The notes: generated by a model from the sequence alone, not told the origin. A stretch of 36,834 nt of DNA from Candidatus Zambryskiibacteriota bacterium (GCA_026394775.1 JAPLZY010000003.1:1-36834); one strand, 5' to 3'; numbered from the stretch's first letter, positions 25,540-33,797 are shown. Made by a program: numbers and translations.

Positions 25540-25648
25540 TGACGTGCTGAACCAGGTGGACATACACCAACCTGGTTCAAAGAAACCGCTTAAGGCACCT
25601 GACTTTTTTCCTCCGAAGGATTTGTGCAGGTACCTATGAGCGGTTTTT
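25540..25648 (+). ncRNA. candidate structured RNA with intrinsic terminator
   Basis: The roughly 109-nt transcript folds into two parts. Hairpin 1 (25549-25578) is GAACCAGG-TGG paired with CCA-CCTGGTTC with one bulged A. Hairpin 2 (25583-25646) has outer stem AAACCGCT/AGCGGTTT, an inner stem ACCTG/CAGGT and an apical TCCT/AGGA, then T5. It ends before prfB, which has its own -10, so it looks like an independent small RNA. SRP RNA, 6S and tmRNA signatures are not seen. Alternatives: a transcription attenuator or a spurious read-through structure. Confidence 0.5.
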
Positions 25649-25686
25649 CTATACCAAAATTAGCCATTTCTGCTATACTTTTCTCC

Positions 25687-26583
25687 ATGCAGCCATCTAA
25701 AGAAGAACTGAAAGAAAGTCTCATCAAAGAACAAATGGAGCTCGAAGAGGCAATGCTTTTGCCTGATTTCTGGTCTGACAAAGACAAGGCCCAGGCAAGT
25801 ATCAAACGTATAGCAGAGCTCAAAGTGCTCATTGAAGGGGGAAGTAAATACGACGCTGGGGATGCGGTTATGACTATATTTTCTGGCGCAGGAGGAGATG
25901 ACTCTGAAGACTTTTCGGCTATGCTTTTACATATGTATCTTAAATATGCAGAGAACAAAGGTTTTGGTGTTTATTTTGTACATCAAAATGAAAATGACCA
26001 TGGGGGATACCGAAATGTCACTATTCAAATATCCGGCAAAAACGTCTATGGTACTTTAAAAAATGAGTCAGGGGTACACCGTCTTGTTCGCATATCTCCC
26101 TTTAATGCAAATGCAAAACGACACACCTCTTTTTCAATGGTTGAAGTTATTCCTAAATTCGAAAAAGTAGAAGAGCTTGATATTCCTGAGTCCGATATTA
26201 AAGTTGAGCTCTCACGTTCGTCTGGTCCTGGAGGACAAAATGTAAACAAAAGAGAAACTGCAGTGCGCGTGGTGCATATTCCAAGTGGTCTTGCAGCAGC
26301 TAGTGACAATGAACGGTCTCAGGCACAAAACAAAGAACAGGCAATGAAGATTTTGTATGGAAAAATATATACTCAACTCGAAAAAGAACGCACTGCAAAA
26401 GAAAAAGGAATGTATATTTCAAAGACCACTCAAATCGAATGGGGGAACCAAATTCGCTCATACGTACTACACCCATACAAAATGGTCAAAGACCATCGTA
26501 CCGGAGTAGAGACTGGAAATGTGGATAAAATCCTTACTGATGGTGAGATTGATGAGTTTTTAGAAGCTGAAAAGTCTCTATAG
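25687..26583 (+). CDS. prfB: peptide chain release factor 2, short form
   Basis: 298 aa from ATG 25687; extended -10 TGCTATACT (25671-25679) ends 7 nt upstream. RF2 ends translation at UAA/UGA. The codon-recognition tripeptide is SPF (137-139, HRLVRISPFNA), and the catalytic GGQ is at 182-184 (SGPGGQNVNKRETAVR). E. coli RF2 is 365 aa. Here domain 1 is cut: from LPDFWSDKDKAQASIKRIAELK the protein goes almost directly to KYDAGDAVMTIFSGAGG, losing about 55-65 residues of the helical domain. No programmed frameshift site exists in the 5' part. The presence of RF2 shows UGA is a stop here. Confidence 0.92.
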   Translation: MQPSKEELKESLIKEQMELEEAMLLPDFWSDKDKAQASIKRIAELKVLIEGGSKYDAGDAVMTIFSGAGGDDSEDFSAMLLHMYLKYAENKGFGVYFVHQNENDHGGYRNVTIQISGKNVYGTLKNESGVHRLVRISPFNANAKRHTSFSMVEVIPKFEKVEELDIPESDIKVELSRSSGPGGQNVNKRETAVRVVHIPSGLAAASDNERSQAQNKEQAMKILYGKIYTQLEKERTAKEKGMYISKTTQIEWGNQIRSYVLHPYKMVKDHRTGVETGNVDKILTDGEIDEFLEAEKSL

Positions 26584-26626
26584 TAGAACTTTTGCTCCCG
26601 ACCTCTATCTGCGGTATACTAGAGGG

Positions 26627-27307
26627 ATGATTTATTTCGATAATGTCTCGAAAATCTACCCTGACAATTCTGTTGCTTTGCAGGATATCTCTTTTACTAT
26701 CGAACCAAACGAGTTTGTATCTATTGTGGGACATTCTGGTGCAGGAAAAACCACATTGCTTAAAATGTTTCTCGCCGAAGAGAGACCAACTGAAGGAAAA
26801 ATATTTTTTGAGTCGACTGATATTCATAAATTAAAAAAGCATGAGATTAATGACTTCCGTCGAAAGGTGGGAGTGGTGTTTCAGGATTTCCGACTTCTTC
26901 CGTACAAGACTGTGTACGAAAATATTGCATTTGCAATGGAGGCTGCAGGAAGAACTGATGAAGAGATAGAGTCAGACGTACCTCACGTACTCGACTTGGT
27001 GGACTTGGGTAAAAAGATCTGGAATTTCCCCGGAGAGCTTTCAGGTGGAGAAAAGCAGCGTGTAGCTATCGCTCGTGCGATTGTAAACCAGCCAGATGTT
27101 ATTATTGCAGACGAGCCAACAGGAAACCTGGACCCTTTAAACACATATGACATTGTGCAGATCTTGAAAAAGATCAACGACCTCGGGACGACTGTGGTCC
27201 TTACAACTCATAACAAAGGGGTGATCGACTCTTTGGGTAAGCGTGTGATCACTATGGAAGACGGCCGGATTATCCGAGACGACAAAGATGGTAAATATAT
27301 AATTTAG
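26627..27307 (+). CDS. ftsE: cell-division ABC ATPase FtsE
   Basis: This 226-aa ATPase has Walker [10 protein letters not shown] (35-43, K41), the Q-loop VFQDFRLLP, signature [14 protein letters not shown] and Walker [14 protein letters not shown]. With FtsX it controls periplasmic peptidoglycan hydrolases at the division site. It starts ATG at 26627; TATACT (26615-26620) ends 6 nt upstream. ftsX follows after the TACGAAT repeat. Confidence 0.95.
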   Translation: MIYFDNVSKIYPDNSVALQDISFTIEPNEFVSIVGHSGAGKTTLLKMFLAEERPTEGKIFFESTDIHKLKKHEINDFRRKVGVVFQDFRLLPYKTVYENIAFAMEAAGRTDEEIESDVPHVLDLVDLGKKIWNFPGELSGGEKQRVAIARAIVNQPDVIIADEPTGNLDPLNTYDIVQILKKINDLGTTVVLTTHNKGVIDSLGKRVITMEDGRIIRDDKDGKYII

Positions 27308-27314
27308 GTAAACA

Positions 27315-27356
27315 TACGAATATACGAATAAAAAACTTATGAATGAATACGAATAA
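27315..27356 (+). repeat. TACGAAT spaced repeat, copy 2
   Basis: Heptamers at 27315, 27323, 27338 (TATGAAT variant) and 27348. The last three keep the 15- and 10-nt spacing of the other copies. It fills the ftsE-ftsX spacer. Confidence 0.8.
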
Positions 27357-27371
27357 ATTAACTTCAATTAT

Positions 27372-28301
27372 ATGATGTGGACATCTACCAAAAGAATAAT
27401 GCGCTCAGGTTTCTTTAGTTTTTGGAGAAACGGCTTTGTGTCCGTCTCTTCTGTTTTAGTGATGGTTATTACATTGTTTGTTATCACGACCACTATTTTC
27501 CTGAGTGCCATTTTAAACGCATCACTCGAAGAGATCAAAAACAAAGTTGATATCAATGTGTATTTTGTGCGCACAGCACCTGAAGAAGATATCCTTGCGC
27601 TCGCAAAATCCCTCGAATCGCTCCCTGAGGTAAAGACACCAGTAGAGTATGTTTCTAGAGCTGATGCATTGGCTGATTTTCGTCGTAAACACCAGGACGA
27701 TCAGTTTACTCTCCAAGCGCTCGATGAGCTCGGTCAAAACCCTTTGGGCGCATCCATCAATATTCGAGCAAAAGAACCTTCTCAATACGAAGGCATTGCT
27801 GAGTTTTTGAAAAGTAAAAACACTCTTTCTAAAGACGGTACTACACTTATCGACAAGGTAAATTATTATCAAAACAAAACAGCGATTGATACATTGACCA
27901 AGATGATAAATTCGGCAAACCGTCTTGGCTTTATTGTCACACTCTTCTTGGTTTGTGTGTCTATCCTTATTACATTTAATACCATACGACTCGCTATATT
28001 TATGTCACGGGATGAGATCTCAGTGATGCGCCTTGTAGGTGCGAGCCGTATGTATATCAGAGGTCCATTTGTTGTCTCTGGTGCTATCTACGGCATGGTT
28101 TCAGGCTTTATTACCCTTATTCTGTTTTTCCCGATCACTCTCTGGCTTGGTAATGCTACGGCAGAATTTTTCGTCGGACTCAATGTGTTTTCATACTATA
28201 TAACCAACTTCGCTCAGATCTTCTTTATTGTTATCTTCTCAGGTGCTTTCATTGGAGCGCTCTCTAGTTTTCTTGCGGTTCGCAAGCATTTAAAAATATA
28301 A
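27372..28301 (+). CDS. ftsX: cell-division ABC permease FtsX
   Basis: 309 aa. Topology matches FtsX: a first TM (about 22-45, SVSSVLVMVITLFVITTTIFL), a large extracytoplasmic domain (about 46-180) with VDINVYF and the P-x4-T-D/E region, then TMs near 188-208, 238-262 and 275-300 with RNEISVMRLVGASRMYIRGPFVV-like sequence (DEISVMRLVGAS). ATGATG gives two possible starts (27372 or 27375). It is the partner of FtsE. The gene is in the ftsE operon. Confidence 0.92.
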   Translation: MMWTSTKRIMRSGFFSFWRNGFVSVSSVLVMVITLFVITTTIFLSAILNASLEEIKNKVDINVYFVRTAPEEDILALAKSLESLPEVKTPVEYVSRADALADFRRKHQDDQFTLQALDELGQNPLGASINIRAKEPSQYEGIAEFLKSKNTLSKDGTTLIDKVNYYQNKTAIDTLTKMINSANRLGFIVTLFLVCVSILITFNTIRLAIFMSRDEISVMRLVGASRMYIRGPFVVSGAIYGMVSGFITLILFFPITLWLGNATAEFFVGLNVFSYYITNFAQIFFIVIFSGAFIGALSSFLAVRKHLKI

Positions 28302-28303
28302 TA

Positions 28304-28378
28304 TACGAATGAAAAACTTACGAATGAATACGAATAAGATGAAGGCTATTTGCATTATTCGTAGCCATTCGTAATCAT
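28304..28378 (+). repeat. TACGAAT spaced repeat, copy 3 with inverted copy
   Basis: Direct heptamers at 28304, 28319 and 28329 (spacing 15 and 10) are followed by the inverse ATTCGTA, ATTCGTA and ATTCGCA at about 28354-28382. The direct and inverted halves can pair into a long hairpin between ftsX and pyrG. Confidence 0.8.
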
Positions 28379-28392
28379 TCGCATAGTTTTCG

Positions 28393-28406
28393 TATAATTA
28401 ACTATC
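28393..28406 (+). promoter_or_regulatory. pyrG -10
   Basis: TATAAT (28393-28398) ends 8 nt before the pyrG ATG, after the hairpin of the repeat. Confidence 0.5.
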
Positions 28407-30068
28407 ATGGATAAGAACAAAAAACAGAAAAAACATAAATACATTTTCGTCGTCGGGGGAGTAATGTCAGGAGTCGGTAAAGGTATTGCGTCATCATCTA
28501 TCGGTAAGATCCTTCAAAATAAAGGCTTTAAGGTCAACCCTATCAAGGTTGACCCTTATTTAAATGTAGACGCGGGTACCATGAACCCTACAGAGCACGG
28601 AGAGACATTTGTGCTCGACTCAGGCCTTGAGACTGACCAGGATATGGGTAACTATGAGAGATTTATGAATGTAAACCTTGGGCCCGATGACTATATTACA
28701 TCGGGTATGGTGTATAAATATGTAATTGAAAAAGAAAGAAACCTAGGATACCGAGGTAAATGCGTAGAAGCGATCCCCCATATTACTGAAGAGATCACTC
28801 GTCGCTGGAAGCGTTCTGCTGAAAGTCACGATTCAGATATTTCACTCATTGAAATCGGAGGAACGATTGGCGATTATCAAAATATTCTTTTCATAGAAGC
28901 GGCACGTGTATTGAAAATTAAAAACCCTCAAGATGTGATATTCGTCATGGTATCGTATCTTCCAGTACCAGGAGTGTTGGGAGAAATGAAAACCAGACCA
29001 ACACAAAATGCAGTCCGACAGCTAAACTCATACGGAGTGCAACCAGACATTATCATTGCTCGAGGGAGCCATCCTCTAGACTACAAACGAAAAGAAAAGA
29101 TAGCTATTGCATGTTCTGTGGCGGTAGATAATGTGATCTCGGCACCTGATATTTCAAGTGTGTACGATGTGTCTATTAACTTTGAAAAAGATAAGATAGG
29201 GGACATGATCCTCAAAGCATTTCATATGCGAGCAAAGGTTAAAGGTGATGCACTGGCTGACTGGAAGAAATTTGTTGATGTGTCTAAAAATACAAAAAAG
29301 ACTTTGAGGATTGCGGTGGTAGGGAAATATTTTGACACTGGAGATTTCGTTCTTTCAGATGCCTATATTTCAGTGATCGAGGCGATCAAGTTTTCAAGTT
29401 ATTGGAAAGGAGTAAAGCCAGAGCTTACATGGATCAATTCAAAAGAATATGAGGCAGATCCAAAGAAAGTAAAAGATCTCTCGGGATATGATGGTATTAT
29501 CGTGCCAGGAGGCTTTGGTGAATCAGGGATCGAAGGAGTGCTCATGGCTATACGCTATGCTCGAGAAAACAAGATACCGTATTTTGGCCTTTGCTACGGC
29601 ATGCAGCTTATGGTTGTCGAGTACGCTCGCAATGTGCTCGGTTGGAGCGATGCGCACACCGCAGAGATCAATCCGAAGTCTTCTCATGTGGTCATCGACA
29701 TTATGCCTGAGCAAAAGAAAAACCTCGAAGAAGGGAAGTATGGTGCGACCATGCGTCTGGGCTCTTATGAAGCAAAACTTTTGAAAGGTACTCATGCTCA
29801 CAAAGCCTATGGTGCAGAAACAATCAACGAACGTCACCGACACCGATATGAGGTGAACCCAGAATACGTAGAAGAAATCAAAGCAAAAGGCCTCGTCTTT
29901 TCAGGTACATCGCCAGATGGACGGCTAATGGAAATCGCAGAACTTCCAAAAGACGTACATCCGTTTTTCCTTGGGACTCAATTCCACCCAGAGCTCAAGG
30001 CTCGCCCTTTGTATCCGCATCCTTTGTTTACCGCATTTATTGAAGCAGTATTGAAGGGGAAGAAATAA
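28407..30068 (+). CDS. pyrG: CTP synthase
   Basis: This 553-aa enzyme converts UTP to CTP with glutamine. The synthase domain starts with FVVGGVMSGVGKGIASSSIGKIL (P-loop), then VDPYLNVDAGTMNPTEHGE. The C-terminal GATase domain has nucleophile Cys in YFGLCYGMQLMV and His/Glu in LGTQFHPELKAR. The length is typical (535-555). The N-terminus has a short basic extension (MDKNKKQKKHK). It is the last gene of the ftsE-ftsX block and is followed by a hairpin. Confidence 0.96.
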   Translation: MDKNKKQKKHKYIFVVGGVMSGVGKGIASSSIGKILQNKGFKVNPIKVDPYLNVDAGTMNPTEHGETFVLDSGLETDQDMGNYERFMNVNLGPDDYITSGMVYKYVIEKERNLGYRGKCVEAIPHITEEITRRWKRSAESHDSDISLIEIGGTIGDYQNILFIEAARVLKIKNPQDVIFVMVSYLPVPGVLGEMKTRPTQNAVRQLNSYGVQPDIIIARGSHPLDYKRKEKIAIACSVAVDNVISAPDISSVYDVSINFEKDKIGDMILKAFHMRAKVKGDALADWKKFVDVSKNTKKTLRIAVVGKYFDTGDFVLSDAYISVIEAIKFSSYWKGVKPELTWINSKEYEADPKKVKDLSGYDGIIVPGGFGESGIEGVLMAIRYARENKIPYFGLCYGMQLMVVEYARNVLGWSDAHTAEINPKSSHVVIDIMPEQKKNLEEGKYGATMRLGSYEAKLLKGTHAHKAYGAETINERHRHRYEVNPEYVEEIKAKGLVFSGTSPDGRLMEIAELPKDVHPFFLGTQFHPELKARPLYPHPLFTAFIEAVLKGKK

Positions 30069-30103
30069 AAGGTATTAACCTTTTGTTTCGACGTCACATC
30101 TCG

Positions 30104-30131
30104 GAAATAAGAGAGATTGCTCTCTTATTTC
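30104..30131. terminator. hairpin after pyrG
   Basis: Perfect 12-bp inverted repeat 30104-30115 with 30120-30131 (loop ATTG), separating pyrG from the toxin-antitoxin operon. Confidence 0.65.
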
Positions 30132-30170
30132 ACTCGAAGCTAGTGGAAATAAGTAAATAAAGATGTTTTG

Positions 30171-30228
30171 TTGACAAAGAAGTTCTAAAAAAGTATGATA
30201 ATATCATATTAAATTATAATACAATTGT
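30171..30228 (+). promoter_or_regulatory. toxin-antitoxin promoter and operator
   Basis: TTGACA (30171-30176) and TATGAT (30194-30199) with a 17-bp spacer. A palindrome TATGATA-A-TATCATA (30194-30208) covers the -10, as in self-repressed toxin-antitoxin promoters. A second TATAAT (30215-30220) lies 8 nt before the antitoxin ATG. Confidence 0.65.
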
Positions 30229-30447
30229 ATGACTACAATCTCAGTACCACTAACTCCAGATTTGGAGAAATTCATAAAAAACATGGTCAAGAATGGTCGT
30301 GCTAACAATAAAGCAGATGCTGTTCGAAAAGCCCTTCTTCAACTAGCAGAAAATGAAGCGGTTGATGCTGTTTTGCGAGCTGAACGAGAACTTGCACAAG
30401 GTCTTGGTATGCGAGGTGATCTTCGTGAGCTTGCAAAAAAAATATAA
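30229..30447 (+). CDS. ParD/RHH-type antitoxin
   Basis: The 72-aa protein begins MTTISVPLTPDLEKFIKNMVKNGRANNKADAVRKAL, a ribbon-helix-helix DNA-binding domain (beta strand 2-8, helices about 10-22 and 27-42). The C-terminal half (AERELAQGLGMRGDLRELAKKI) would bind the toxin. It stands 5 nt before the toxin gene under its own promoter and operator. It acts as antidote and autorepressor (inferred from the family). Confidence 0.8.
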   Translation: MTTISVPLTPDLEKFIKNMVKNGRANNKADAVRKALLQLAENEAVDAVLRAERELAQGLGMRGDLRELAKKI

Positions 30448-30452
30448 AAAAT

Positions 30453-30713
30453 ATGATAGACATTATCTACCTTCCAAGTTTCGTTCGCCAGTATAAGAAT
30501 TTAGAAAAAAGCTTGCAGGATGAAGTTATTGAAAAGATAGAATTATTTAAGAATAAAGAAAATCATAAGCGGTTGAAGTTGCATAAACTCCATGGTCCAC
30601 TCAAAGGTAGATGGAGTTTTTCTGTAAACTATAAGATACGAATTGCATGTGTTTTTGAATCAAAAAATATAGTCGCATTTTTATCAATTGGCGATCATAA
30701 AGTATATGAATAA
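30453..30713 (+). CDS. RelE/ParE-family toxin
   Basis: The 86-aa protein IDIIYLPSFVRQYKNLEKSLQDEVIEKIELF...LHKLHGPLKGRWSFSVNYKIRIACVFE has the RelE/ParE fold pattern with basic residues (LKLHKLHGPLKGRW, YKIRIA). RelE-like proteins cut mRNA on ribosomes, ParE-like proteins block gyrase; the sequence does not tell which. It pairs with the upstream antitoxin, and its stop overlaps the next start. Confidence 0.8.
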   Translation: MIDIIYLPSFVRQYKNLEKSLQDEVIEKIELFKNKENHKRLKLHKLHGPLKGRWSFSVNYKIRIACVFESKNIVAFLSIGDHKVYE

Positions 30714-31311
30714 CCCATCTCTTCAAAATCTCCTCAAGTTCTCAGAATTCATTGCTCAGTTTCGTATGGTTGAGCGTACCCTCTACCTTGAAAGATTGAA
30801 GAGAGATGAAAATGATGCTGAGCATTGCTGTGTGTTGGCTTTGACTGCAGGGTACATCATTGCGAGTGAGAAACTAGATCTTGATGTAGGGAAAGTGATG
30901 CTCTATGCCCTTGCACACGATCTCGTAGAAACCTATGCAGGAGATACAGATGCATATAGTACCGATCAGAATGCTCATGCCACAAAAGAGGTGAGAGAAC
31001 ATGAGGCACTTTTGCGTATAGAGAAAGAATTCCCAGAGTTTCCTGAGCTTATCGGAGCACTGAACAAGTTTGAAGCAAAAGAAGATAAAGAAGCTCGCTT
31101 TGTATATGCACTCGATAAAATACAGCCAACTATTGCGGTGTATCTGGATGGAGGGTATTCATGGAAAAAACAAGGTATTACCCTTGAACAAGTTATTACA
31201 AAAAAGAGAGATGTAATCGCAAATGCTGACTCTCTTGTGTTTGATTATTTCAACCAATTGACTGCTCTTCTAAAAAAAGAAGAAATAGAACTTTTTCCAC
31301 AGGTACAGTAG
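30706..31311 (+). CDS. HD-domain phosphohydrolase, YfbR/HDDC2-like
   Basis: About 201 aa from the ATG at 30706, overlapping the toxin stop (ATGAATAA). Metal ligands are visible: H40 in DENDAEHCCVLAL, H71-D72 in LYALAHDLVE, and a C-terminal Asp in FVYALDKIQP. The RDENDAEH and ALAHDLVETYAGD motifs match HD-domain 5'-nucleotidase family members such as YfbR. Such enzymes remove phosphate from deoxynucleoside monophosphates. It may be a passenger in the toxin-antitoxin operon. Confidence 0.8.
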   Translation: MNNPSLQNLLKFSEFIAQFRMVERTLYLERLKRDENDAEHCCVLALTAGYIIASEKLDLDVGKVMLYALAHDLVETYAGDTDAYSTDQNAHATKEVREHEALLRIEKEFPEFPELIGALNKFEAKEDKEARFVYALDKIQPTIAVYLDGGYSWKKQGITLEQVITKKRDVIANADSLVFDYFNQLTALLKKEEIELFPQVQ

Positions 31312-31333
31312 CGGTTGTCGTCTAATGGTAGGA
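31311..31333 (+). pseudogene. 5' fragment of a Glu/Gln-like tRNA
   Basis: GCGGTTGTCGTCTAATGGTAGGA has a tRNA 5' acceptor strand, TC at 8-9, and a D-arm with GG (TAATGGTAG). It matches Glu/Gln-type 5' halves. The next bases (AAT) break the D-stem and no matching 3' half (CAACCGC) is found in the window. It is cut where the LAGLIDADG cassette begins. Confidence 0.6.
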
Positions 31334-31338
31334 AATTA

Positions 31339-31353
31339 TGATATAATTTTCCT
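31339..31353 (+). promoter_or_regulatory. extended -10 of the LAGLIDADG gene
   Basis: TGATATAAT (31339-31347) ends 6 nt before the ATG at 31354. The cassette carries its own leaderless-type promoter. Confidence 0.55.
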
Positions 31354-32052
31354 ATGCCATCTAATTGGAATAAAGGTAAAACTAAATTAATTGATTTTTT
31401 AGTTAAAAAAATATCGGATACTATGAAATTGAGGAAGTTCGATAATTTTAAAGTTTGGAGGGATAAAATGAAGTTGGAAGGGAAGATTAAATCAAAATAT
31501 GTTGAATTAAAAAAGAATGGAGATTTAGCAGAACTAATAGGGGTGACCCTAGGAGACGGCCATGTGTGTAAATATTTACGTACCGAAGAATTGCGGATTA
31601 TATCAAATTTAAATAATCCAGGTTTTGTTCATAGATATGCTGATTTGGTTTATAAAGTTTTTGGTAAAAAAGCATATGTGCGTGCAAGTAATCAGTCTAA
31701 TAGTATACGAATTGGATTATATGAAAAGTATATTGGGAGTTGTTTAGGGATAGCTGCAGGAGCTAGAAAAGACCTTGTCATCATGGTCCCGGACTGGATT
31801 TTAGTCAAAAAAAATTATATAGTAAGGTACCTCAGGGGTTTGTATGAGGTAGAGGGGTCCCATTCGGTTCATGTGCCAACATGCATTTATAAAGTTCAGT
31901 TTTCAAACAGTAATCAGTCTATGTTAGAAAATGTGTTTACATTGGTTTCTCGATTAGGATTCCATCCTCATAAAAGTAAGAATATGATCCATTTATCGAG
32001 AAAAGCCGAGGTGTTCAAGTTTCTTGATGTGATAGAGTTTCGAAAGTATTAA
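31354..32052 (+). CDS. LAGLIDADG homing endonuclease between tRNA fragment and tRNA-Gln
   Basis: This 232-aa protein has two LAGLIDADG motifs: LAELIGVTLGDGH (58-70, acid D68) and YLRGLYEVEGSH (159-170, acid E167). It is a monomeric double-motif enzyme. A Lys-rich N-terminus (1-50) precedes it. It starts after its own -10, 21 nt downstream of a broken tRNA 5' fragment, and stops 4 nt before tRNA-Gln(CTG). No intron core was seen around it, so it is free-standing. It is likely a mobile gene that cuts tRNA-gene sequences; the target is inference. Confidence 0.85.
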   Translation: MPSNWNKGKTKLIDFLVKKISDTMKLRKFDNFKVWRDKMKLEGKIKSKYVELKKNGDLAELIGVTLGDGHVCKYLRTEELRIISNLNNPGFVHRYADLVYKVFGKKAYVRASNQSNSIRIGLYEKYIGSCLGIAAGARKDLVIMVPDWILVKKNYIVRYLRGLYEVEGSHSVHVPTCIYKVQFSNSNQSMLENVFTLVSRLGFHPHKSKNMIHLSRKAEVFKFLDVIEFRKY

Positions 32053-32056
32053 TATT

Positions 32057-32127
32057 TGCCAGATCGGCTAAAGGTAGGCCCTCGCTCTCTGAAAGCGGTA
32101 ATCTTGGTTCGATTCCAAGTCTGGCAG
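32057..32127 (+). tRNA. tRNA-Gln(CTG), integration site
   Basis: Acceptor TGCCAGA/TCTGGCA, D-arm GGC/GCC, anticodon stem TCGCT/AGCGG and loop CTCTGAA (anticodon CTG). T-loop TTCGATT is regular. Discriminator G73 fits Gln. CCA is not encoded (CAG follows). The 5' side abuts the LAGLIDADG gene; the 3' 60 nt serve as the C-terminal coding part of the minus-strand recombinase. Confidence 0.93.
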
Positions 32128-33582
32128 CAGTCTCGGTAAATCACTGTTTTTAGGTGTATTTGCCAATAGCATAAATGGGTTTTTGAATAGATATTGAGCC
32201 ACGGATTTGTTTTTGAATGTTGCGTTCGAGAGTAACTGTTCTAGCATTTTTCTCTTTTCGTACTCATCAAGAGTCAAATACTTTTCTGAGGCTTGGTTGC
32301 CGTCTAAAAAAACTTTTTTGATCTGTTCGATAGCTTCGGCGGATACAGCACCTTTAAGCTGAACTTTTTTCAGTTGTTTCTTGAGTTCGGTTCTCTTGTT
32401 CTCAATCTCAAGCATTTTTTGCTCATACAAATCCTTTCTCAAGACTTGAGCAGTGTAACTATCTACAAGGAGGGATTCTTTCTCTGAAAGCCCTTGTAGC
32501 TCGTTAAGGAGGTTGTCGGTACTGGTATCCACATAGGTTGCTTTACCCGTATTCAACTCCTTGTATGCCTCATAGGAAATCTCAATAGTTTCTTTGTCAA
32601 AAGCAAGGACTTTAAACATTTCAGAGAGGGATGTATCAACATATTCAGATCGCATATATCCTTTATGCTCATCACAGATACCTTTGCCATTGGTGCAGTA
32701 GTAATACTTGTGTCCCTTGCGAGTGTCAACGGTTAGCGCACACCCGCAATGTTCACATTTGAGAAATCCTTGAGCAGAATAAAAATATTTTTTTGGATGT
32801 GGATGAGCACGACCGTGCAAAATTGCTTGAGCGTCATTCCATTGTTTTATAGAGACGATTCCTTTGTGTTTTCCCTCATATATTTTTCCATCACGTTCCA
32901 TCATCCCACAGTAAAAACGATTGATAAAAAATCTGTGTATCTGATTTGATCGACACATGCCACCAGTTTTTGTACGAAGTCCTTCGTCATACAAAACTTT
33001 TGTGATTTGTTCGAGAGTGTTTCCACCAGTTAAATATAGTTCATAGGCTCTCACAATGTACGGAGCAAACTTTTTATCTATCTTCACTGTCTTTGTCGCT
33101 TTATCATTTACATATCCAAGTGGTGCATGATTAGGCCATTCTCCTTTTTCAAGTTTTGCACGATTGCCACGTTTTACATTACTGCTTAAATCTCTGATCA
33201 TTTGATTGGCTTGACCGAAATTGACGGCAATCAAAATGACATTATCTGTTGGCAGATGCACACCCTCAAAGGTGTGAATTTTTTGAATGACACCACGTTG
33301 AAGTAAATCAATTATTTTTCCACCATCAATAAAATTACGAGCAAGACGATCGAGTTTCCAACAGATGATTCCTTGAGCTTTGCCTTTCTTAATCATGTCT
33401 ATCATCTTGTTAAAGACAGGACGACCCTCAGCTTTAGCCGATCTGCTCTCGTGCATGATTTCTAATACATCAAGATTATTTTTCTCTGCAATCTCTCGCA
33501 TTTCAGCTTCTTGAGAATCCAAAGACATGACCTGTTTGTCCTCGGTATCAGTGGATTTACGGCAGTAGATGATGTATTTCAT
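32068..33582 (-). CDS. large serine recombinase, C-terminus antisense to tRNA-Gln
   Basis: This 504-aa serine integrase or resolvase has catalytic S10 in YCRKSTDTEDK, and the conserved LDRLAR (77-82) of the resolvase domain (1-145). A Recombinase domain (about 150-260) and a zinc ribbon with C276, C279, C296 and C303 (KCEHCG...YCTNGKGIC) follow. A long coiled coil is at about 340-430. The last 19 residues (LPDLESNQD...) are encoded by the strand opposite tRNA-Gln, a sign that a crossover occurred inside the tRNA gene. It integrates and excises the element that contains it. It overlaps the next gene by 4 nt. Confidence 0.92.
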   Translation of the reverse strand: MKYIIYCRKSTDTEDKQVMSLDSQEAEMREIAEKNNLDVLEIMHESRSAKAEGRPVFNKMIDMIKKGKAQGIICWKLDRLARNFIDGGKIIDLLQRGVIQKIHTFEGVHLPTDNVILIAVNFGQANQMIRDLSSNVKRGNRAKLEKGEWPNHAPLGYVNDKATKTVKIDKKFAPYIVRAYELYLTGGNTLEQITKVLYDEGLRTKTGGMCRSNQIHRFFINRFYCGMMERDGKIYEGKHKGIVSIKQWNDAQAILHGRAHPHPKKYFYSAQGFLKCEHCGCALTVDTRKGHKYYYCTNGKGICDEHKGYMRSEYVDTSLSEMFKVLAFDKETIEISYEAYKELNTGKATYVDTSTDNLLNELQGLSEKESLLVDSYTAQVLRKDLYEQKMLEIENKRTELKKQLKKVQLKGAVSAEAIEQIKKVFLDGNQASEKYLTLDEYEKRKMLEQLLSNATFKNKSVAQYLFKNPFMLLANTPKNSDLPRLLPDLESNQDYRFQRARAYL

Positions 33583-33797
33583 GATTTTAGTTTAACTTTT
33601 TTCTCTACTTCCTCAGAAGCGTTGATTAAGGATAGCAAACATTCCTGACAATACAAATCTGGCTTCGATTCATCTACATCCTGATACTCTATGAAATCAA
33701 TTTGGTATGTATCAGTTTTGTTCGGCTTTTCACCACAAAAATAATCGAGAAGATGAATGCAACCACAAGGATGAATATGTAATTTTTTAGTTTCCAT
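33579..33797 (-). CDS. small Cys-rich protein
   Basis: This 72-aa protein has METKKLHIHPCGCIHLLDYFCGEK and later DLYCQECLLSLI. The cysteine pattern CxC...CxxC suggests a zinc-binding protein. It sits between Rep (11-nt overlap) and the recombinase (4-nt overlap), so all three are one operon. It could help recombination or replication, or regulate them. No family recognised. Confidence 0.6.
   Translation of the reverse strand: METKKLHIHPCGCIHLLDYFCGEKPNKTDTYQIDFIEYQDVDESKPDLYCQECLLSLINASEEVEKKVKLKS

Noticed and set aside
25540-25648. SRP (4.5S) RNA
   Set aside because: The conserved GGAA-type apical loop and AGCA/CAGG asymmetric loop of SRP RNA are not found.
31311-32127. Group I intron carrying the LAGLIDADG gene in a tRNA
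   Set aside because: No R/S core strings and no 3' half matching the 5' fragment; the downstream tRNA is complete by itself.
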